Below are positions 55,579 through 62,000 of a DNA stretch of 62,000 nt, one piece after another (position 1 is the first letter of the stretch; each line of letters opens with the position of its first letter). Made by a program: the position numbers and the translations under genes. This DNA is from Zygnema cylindricum. Taxonomy: Eukaryota > Streptophyta > Zygnematophyceae > Zygnematales > Zygnemataceae. The stretch spans positions 1 through 62,000 of the forward strand of contig JBBHKE010003115.1 in assembly GCA_037447655.1 (NCBI GenBank), given 5' to 3'. Below the pieces are notes generated by a model that worked only from the letters and a program-made list of their open reading frames with translations, did no database searches and was not told where the DNA came from.

Positions 55579-56930
55579 CTTTCTTGTAGGCTCGTCATAA
55601 GCAGCATTGTCCCTGCATGCAATTGTCCGTAAGTGTGACGGGTGTATTGCTGGAAATATTGGAATTTCATACAAGGCGTTTTCATGTGACTGCATGTGGA
55701 TAGCCATGACAGTGTACTTGATCTGCTAATATGAGTGCTTAATTCTTTGACGTTGGGTCAGCTGAGAATTTCTCTGCGTTGTGCAGATTGCAACAGGAAA
55801 ATGGCCATGAGCAGTAGCATAGATGTGATAAGTTGTGTCAAAAAGAGGTAAGTCAGCTATTGAATCAGACTGCAGAAGCGGTGGTAGGAGTATGAACTTG
55901 AGGGCTGACATCTGCAGCTCTACAGTGTCACGGATGATGTATGAGGCTACGTTATGTTGGTTCACATTTACAAGCAGGAAGCTTAACTTCTCTGTGCATC
56001 AAATCTGGTAGATTAAATCTTGTATCTGTTCCGTTTTTTATTTGCTGGCAAGAATAGAGAAATTGGGAACTGGGAGCTTTGCTTATCTCGGTGTCTGCAG
56101 TTTAGTTCTGTCTCATTTTTGCTCCACCCTGGTCACTGTTGTCACAAGTTTTGATATTCTCGAGACCTTGTGAAAGACCAGCCAGGATCCTTTACTCTGT
56201 CCTTCAGCTCTCGTCTCCAGATTCTGTTGAAACTGAACATGTGCTACTTCGACCGCCTCCATGTTGGTGAGATTCCACCATGCAACCAATATGAAGATAA
56301 TGCAGGAAGAGACAAATGAAATGTCTTCAACAATGAAGAAATCATTCTATGGATATGATGCAAGATTTTTTTTCTTTTTTTCTGGTATCAAATTGTATTG
56401 AATAAAATTAGTACTCGTTCAAAATCCAGTTGGCTCGCGAAGTCGATTAGGCTTCTGCTTTTTTGAAGTTCTATCATTTTATACTTTTAGGCTAGCTTCG
56501 GCGATGCAATGCGGAGTGGAAGATCAGTTAGTTTTTCTTGAGTTTGACCAATTATTTTTACAATGGCAGAAAAACTAAAATTTGGAACTATACAATAAAT
56601 GATGGATAATAACTTCCTCCAATTATGTTGTCAGCCTTGCATCTTAAGGCATTTGACTATGGTCCAACTTCGAAACTGAATGTGAATGCCAATTTTTTTA
56701 AGAAATTTAAACGATTTTCAGATGAGATATTGAGAAACACTTGCTGGTATCAGATCTCAGTTGTGGGTATATATTACAGGTAATATGTTAAACATATATA
56801 TGTATGATATATATACACAAAAACATACACAAATATATATATATGTCTTCACATTCTCTACACCCACCCCTTGAAATTTAATGTCTCTATCACACTAATT
56901 TCTCAATATATCAAAAATTTTCTCAATATA
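55579..56930. other. Spacer, no gene recognised
   Basis: Mixed composition. A minus-strand open stretch at 55,965-55,726 has gene-like content (LLPPLLQSDSIADLPLFD) but no boundaries I can support. Confidence 0.35.
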
Positions 56931-56935
56931 TCAAA

Positions 56936-56989
56936 AACTTTATATATTTATATATATATATACATTACATTATATATATAGACACATAC

Positions 56990-57053
<64 letters not shown>
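56936..57053. repeat. TA microsatellite
   Basis: TATATATA runs with a long uninterrupted (TA)n at about 56,999-57,047. Confidence 0.95.
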
Positions 57054-57055
<2 letters not shown>

Positions 57056-57119
57056 TTCTCAAGTGAATTAGAATTGGCAGGAGGAAGGGGAGAGAGGAAG
57101 AGAGAGAGAGAGGGGTGGG

Positions 57120-57425
57120 GAAAAGGATCCAAAGAAAGGAACTACACGCTTCGTGACCGAGCTGACAACTTCATGCCACGAAAGCATTCAGACTTTGAAT
57201 CCTTTCCTCGAAGAACTTGAAAAGCTAGTGGACCTGGAAGCCCACCCCCACCTATTCTCTCAGCTTTTTACTGACAATATATTTATGTTGCTATTGAATG
57301 AGCTGAGATCGCTGTCGCAATTCAGCGAGCTCAAGCCTCGCTCTGTATTCCTCAAAGCACGGCGGTGGAATGACAGCCTCAGACTTCATGACTTACCGCC
57401 ACATCAACCGGTGCACGTTCTGTAG
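57120..57425 (+). CDS. Open frame of unknown function
   Basis: After a short GA-rich tract the frame reads TELTTSCHESIQTLNPFLEE, then LEKLVDLEAHPHLFSQLFTD and LLLNELRSLSQFSELKPRSV, ending TAG at 57,423. It is Leu/Glu-rich, predicted helical, and has gene-like composition. There is no upstream promoter signal. It may be the last exon of the plus-strand gene from 54,167. No family is recognised. Confidence 0.35.
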   Translation, partial: EKDPKKGTTRFVTELTTSCHESIQTLNPFLEELEKLVDLEAHPHLFSQLFTDNIFMLLLNELRSLSQFSELKPRSVFLKARRWNDSLRLHDLPPHQPVHVL

Positions 57426-58331
57426 TGGTTACTATTAGCGTGGCATAGATACTTACTCACGGCCTTTGACCCCTTTCTCCATAGTTTTAATTTTTTGCTA
57501 GTATCTTTTTTGGTGTATATCTTTGTCAAAATCCTGACGCGCACACCAACAAATGAAACAACCGTCAAAACTATATCGTTCACCACCGGAAGACCTCCTG
57601 CCAAATTAAGTGGTTTTGGACATTTATGAAATTGAGTAAATTCAAACATATCGCCAAATGGTACACCGGTTGGAGTTGGTTTCCATATAAATTATTTTTT
57701 TCCAAAAAGCACAACTTGCGCAGCTCATGTTCTGAGTTTGTCTTCCAACCAATGACAATCAGCCACTTCACTTCAAATAATCTAGATAGAAAGTATAAAT
57801 AAATAAACCGACAAATTTCAGGTAGTTGTGCGTTTACCAACAAGTGTGTTTCATTGATTGATGGGCTTCTATTTGTACAACCTGGCCATCAGCGAAAATC
57901 TCTTACTGAATGCCAGAAGTTCAATAGCAAGGAAACATCGGTAAGAAAAATTTGCAAACACCTTTGATGTAATTTAGTTCCATGGAGTCATAATAATTGA
58001 GGCATATCCTCCAGAAAGTTACATGGGTTCCTATCTGGACTTCTCGTCTTCCTCTCTCTCAATCCCTATCTGTGCATCAAATTATCAGATGTCCCTTAAA
58101 AAAACTGCTCAACTATACATGTATACCCCGATTGCATCCATGCGCAGTAAAAATGCAATTTTACGTGGATTACAGTCAGCTTAACTCTTGCGACAGCTTG
58201 TCATAGACCCACATCCATTCTCACCTTCTCAGGAAAAAAACCAGCAATCCTTGTAGGGTGAGTGAATCGTGTTGAATTCAACAGAGAGCGCATCTTTTTA
58301 AATTTGACTCCTTGCTCCCATGTCCCTTTTT

Positions 58332-61300
58332 CTAGTCAGCTAATACTACTCCGTCCTTTGGCCAAAGCCCTTCCGGATTGCCATAAGTCAACTGGCCTGC
58401 ATGGAGTTGACTGAGCTCCGTATCTCTGTATCCCATGGCTGCTTTTGAAAGCCCTAGACCGGTGCTTTCAGAATCATTAACAGCTACTCTTTCAGATGGC
58501 CCTTCTAGAGATTTACCTGTCTGACTCTCTCCTCCCACAGCCATAATCTGCTCATTATCCAATCGCAGTCTGTCGGCCAATGCACGCTCAGCTTTGGAGA
58601 GAGCCTCTGATACGGCTCCCTTTTCATTCCTCAAAGTGGCAACTATTTTCAGCAAGGATGTCGTTGATTCAAGATCCTCTGCAGATATTTTCCTCAGCCA
58701 TAGTGGCATTTTATTTAGTTTCAGTTGACTGTCGTCACGAACTTTCAGACTGTCCTCATCCTTGTCATTCTCTGGGGTCTCAACATCGTTGCCTTCTTTA
58801 GAGCTTCGTCCGAAAGTCCCTCTGTCTCCCTCCAGAAGGCGCTGCACCTGGCGCTGCAAATCTTCCGCCGCATCTTCGGCGGCCTTCTGGGCCTGCAGAC
58901 ACCGAGAACCCGGCAAAGCCCCGAGTCTTACTCTCACCTCTTCACGCAAATTAAAATCAAATAAAACATGAGGAATCACTAAGCAACCAACATACACAAA
59001 AGGAAAGAAAAAAATTGACAGAAAGAAGAGTGAGAGGGAAAGAGAGAGAGGGAGAGTGGGAGAGAGACGGTGAGAGGGAGAGGGAGAGAGAGAGAGAGCG
59101 AGAGAGAGAGAGAGCGAGAGAGAGAGCGAGAGAGAGAGAGCGCGAGAGAGAGAGAGCGAGTCATTCCCCGTATTATGCCTCCTTGCCCACCTGGAGTGCA
59201 CTAAGCAGCCTGTTCTCGAGGGCTTCCCTGCTCTTCTCCCACGAAGCTGCCGCCGCCTCACTGGCTGCTGCCGCCGCCTGGACCTCTCGTGCCGCCATGG
59301 CCGCCTCCTCGGCCAAGAGCTCATATTCTGAAAATGGCCCCGCCATATACATGTCATCGACGTGTTTTCTCACGCAGGAATACCGCAGAAGTGCAGAAAT
59401 ATCCAGCTGATAAGGTATCCATAACACAAAACTTTACAGGAACGAGCCAGTATTATTGTTGCATCAGGCCACTAATAGGGAAACTATATGTATGGAAATC
59501 ACTCATGTTACCGTGAGTAATTGGAGAGAGTGTTTTTAAATGTTTTTTTGATTGACTATGATTACACACGGTGAGTAAATTCTCGATATATAGCAATCCC
59601 AAACTAGCACAACACAAACGGATTGATTCACAAGAAAAAAAAAAAAATGTTTGTTTACCTGCTTCTAATCGCAGCAAACTCTCAAAAGGCAATTCCACTC
59701 GAAGTGCCTTCCCCAGCAATTCCTCCAACTCGGAATCCTCCAAAGCCTGTAAACATCGAATGTGAATCACAAACCGTATTTCAAAGTCAGAACGAGAAGA
59801 CCCAAGGAGTTGAGGAGGGAAAAAAACCCACAACTGAACATTCGGCATTCTCGAGAGAAATTTGACCTGAAGTTGCTCTGGCAAATCCGTACGTAAAAAG
59901 TACATCGCAAACTCCATTTCCAAGCAGCTGTTTAGCTGGTGCCTGCAAACCTACCATGCCCAACCAACACAGATTTTTGCAATCAGCTATATACTGGAAA
60001 CCACTGTTATAAGCCTAAATCACACTAATTATGTACTGATTCAGTGTCCAGGTTATTCAGTGTGGATTCAGCAGATGAATGCAAACCCACAATGTGCAAA
60101 ACAAAAACTAGTGTCCTTAAAGGCTGTTTTTTATGAGTAAACATATTTTCACATCCACGCTATTGGTTTTCGTACAGATGAATAATTGTGGATGGTGATG
60201 GTGTTGTTCCACTATCAGTTTCAGCTCCAGCCACTTTACTCCATTGTTGGGCTTACTTTATTAAAACAAAAAAAACTTTATCCCCGTTATTAGACTCGAT
60301 TAAAAAAAAAAGCATGTTTACTTCAAGACCAATGTTGGATTTGATTAAAAAGCCAAAAAGGAAAAGGAGCCTTGCAAAGGACTGCACCTGCAAGAGCACA
60401 AGTGCCAGCTTGAATATGATTGCCGACGTCTTTTCCGCTGCGGGAAAAAAAAAACACAGCAACGAGGAGGACAGACCATTTGATCATTTTTTAGAATATT
60501 AAAAGAACAAGGTCCTTGCTGCTGTGAAACCTGTACAGAATTTGATGTCGGGCTCAAAAGTTCTAGTCTAAAGAGACTTGACACTCCTTACCGATGATAA
60601 TGTCAAAAACACGAAACACAATATAGAGTGGGAGGGTCCTCGCAAAAAGTGTCAGAAACCAGTCAGCCGCATACATCACCTGACATCCCATCCCATCCCA
60701 AAGAACTTATCATAGATTTCGGTTTTAAACTCTATTCAACGCCCAGTAAAATAAATGATCGATTTAAAAAATGGATGTGAAAAATAGTGTGTTCACGCCA
60801 CGCTTGTAGATCACATAATCTCGCTTGGGAAAATAGTCACAAGATTTTCCTGGTTTACGCTAGTTTTATGGGTATGCCTTGAAGTACCGGCACCTAAACT
60901 TCGTATTACAGCTAATTACGATGAAAGGTGTAAATCTCCCTCCCACTAAAAGCGTCCACCACAGAATATGCCTGAGGCTAGATTCTCATTATGGGGCTTC
61001 AAATAGACTTCACTGTCGTGTAAAAGTTGAGTTAAAAGTTTACAGGTTTGATCTCGAGCTTCTCCAAATGCTCGTGAAGGCGAGGAAGGCACTCCATCAG
61101 CAACTGGGAGAGCTGGTAGAGCCTCACCTGTAACTGAAAAACAACAAACCCCTCCCCGAAGGAAAACTCTTTCTGCAACTTTCTTCATAACATGGCAAAA
61201 CTCACATGATCCCCTACCAGAGATCAGGGAAAGCGATAGGAAAAAAGCGCGCGATATGGAAAGTGGGCCAGATAGGGAAGAGAGGCCGCGGGAGAAGCGG

Positions 61301-61964
61301 GAGGAGAGGGAGGGGAAGGGGGAGGGGAGGGGGAGGGGGAGGGGGAAAGGGAGCGGGAGAGGGAGAGTGAAAAGCAGAGAGCGCGGCACTGGAGAGAAAG
61401 AGACATGTATGTCCTACCTGAGCCATGTCTGGCAAAAAAACCGCCCTAAGTCCACAGCTGTAAAGGAGGTAGACAAGGCAACTGAATGCGTCCTCCTCCC
61501 CCATGTGCATCAAAAGGGTGGCCGCCACAAACCCCATACCCTGCCAAACAATACTAGCCGCGAAAATGAGGAAAAAAACCTTTCTTTTTTCCATGCTTTT
61601 TTTTGAACCAACTGTTCTAACATTCATTATAAACACAGCTCCTTCCTGCTCCAGAGAACATCTCACCTGGCAATAACCAACCTCCTCATCCATCACCTGC
61701 ATTTCCCCAACCCAGATTGCCCAGGCCTCTTTCTTTGTTACTCCTTTACATGTTGAATTTGAATCTCAAGTCAGAATGACAGGTATAAAGTGAACCGGAA
61801 ATAGTCTTGTATTCGAATTAAAAGCGATCGACAGCTGGAGGATGGCAAAGAGACTTACAGAATAAGCCTTAATTACATTAAACAGAGCTTTTTGACCTGG
61901 CCCACGCTCCTCTTGAAATTTGCTATGCCGAGGAAAAGTTCGATTCACATCCCGTTCAATTTCG
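58332..61964 (-). CDS. RabGAP/TBC domain protein with C-terminal coiled coil (5' end outside window)
   Basis: Ten exons on the minus strand: 61,964-61,859; 61,696-61,667; 61,540-61,418; 61,127-61,044; 60,679-60,592; 60,437-60,388; 59,935-59,867; 59,746-59,659; 59,406-59,191; 58,892-58,332. All have AG/GT borders and consecutive phases fit, except the step from the eighth to the ninth. TBC domain order: IERDVNRTFPRH (IxxDxxR arginine finger), RGPGQKALFNVIKAYS, DEEVGYCQ (glutamine finger) then GMGFVAATLLMHMGEEDAF, LYQLSQLLMECLPRLHEHLE, MYAADWFLTLFARTLPLYIV, AIIFKLALVLLQ. The C-terminal exons are Ala/Glu/Lys-rich (AAMAAREVQAAAAASEAAAA; AQKAAEDAAEDLQRQVQRLL), a coiled coil as in EVI5-like proteins. 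Such proteins speed GTP hydrolysis by Rab GTPases in membrane traffic. Both catalytic fingers are present, so the protein should be active. Confidence 0.85.
59030..59165. repeat. GA microsatellite in a RabGAP intron
   Basis: GAGAGAGAGCGAGAGAG-type repeats between exons 59,191 and 58,892. On the sense strand this is CT-rich, upstream of the last acceptor. Confidence 0.95.
61256..61400. repeat. G-rich tract in a RabGAP intron
   Basis: GGGAGGGGAAGGG and GGGGAGGGGGAGGGGGAGG runs on the plus strand, within the intron 61,417-61,128. At least four runs of three or more G lie close together, a quadruplex-type arrangement on the template strand. Confidence 0.85.
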
Positions 61965-62000
61965 CTGCAAAATAGTCAAAAGACTTTCTCACGTTCGGCA

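Noticed and set aside
58979-59357. Continuous minus frame joining the last RabGAP exon to Ser/Leu repeats upstream
   Set aside because: The upstream part is an intron with a GA microsatellite. The exon is taken to start at 58,892 after CTGCAG, in phase with the previous exon.
60188-60502. Plus-strand frame with KKPKRKRSLAKDCTCKS
   Set aside because: It overlaps, on the other strand, a RabGAP exon (60,437-60,388) with good splice sites and TBC homology.

Overview
This is a nuclear eukaryotic window, most likely from a streptophyte: a charophyte-type alga (Chara-like) or a basal land plant. The case rests on Ty1/copia retroelements of plant type, a LINE with a C-terminal restriction-like endonuclease region, many small TA-flanked palindromic elements, short exons with GT-AG introns, and a RabGAP/TBC protein. 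The species assignment is inference. There are no bacterial operons, and no complete single-exon cellular gene was recognised.

1-34,000 is a deeply nested block of LTR retrotransposons. Family 1 (LTR about 1.2-1.3 kb, TGTT...CA) forms a same-strand series LTR / internal / LTR / internal / LTR at 1-3506 and 19,510-22,675. Its second shared LTR is split by family Y (3507-19,509, minus strand) with a CATAT duplication on both sides. Y's own 5' LTR is cut into three pieces (19,509-19,257; 14,982-14,768; 8896-8179) by a further insertion that carries element B (9453-14,534, two LTRs of 1173 bp each) and by a truncated copia element (14,983-17,821). B carries a solo LTR (11,046-11,889, duplication ATAGC). 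Y's gag zinc knuckle carries another solo LTR (6541-7514, duplication GGTAT on the plus strand). At 22,676-33,262 lie a minus-strand family-1 copy (D), a plus LTR, a decayed pol-bearing relative (26,901-31,122, minus) and one more LTR. Family-1 internal regions have gag and a CCHC knuckle but no pol. In its place is a charged, acidic reading frame (called X here) conserved in four copies; Y has the same layout with a different tail.

33,300-42,100 holds noncoding DNA, five 92-bp tandem units, poly-A and poly-C tracts, and a LINE (zinc finger, reverse transcriptase, CCHC, restriction-like endonuclease region; 36,575-39,922). The LINE is broken by one in-frame stop and by a frameshift at catalytic motif A. 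A 5'-truncated sister copy sits at 40,070-40,325. Degenerate minisatellites follow.

42,100-62,000 is gene-bearing. On the minus strand are a small gene fragment (42,502-43,141) abutting a GATCGAG heptamer satellite with an assembly gap, the C-terminal exons of a thioredoxin-fold-like protein (46,187-48,634), one exon resembling the chaperonin-like domain of FAB1/PIKfyve lipid kinases (about 51,835-52,000), a first exon with a plastid-targeting look (52,663-52,968), and ten exons of a RabGAP/TBC protein (58,332-61,964, open at the window edge). A plus-strand gene start lies at 53,600-54,260. A tRNA-like gene lies antisense in the thioredoxin-gene intron. Introns and spacers are rich in GA microsatellites and G-rich tracts.
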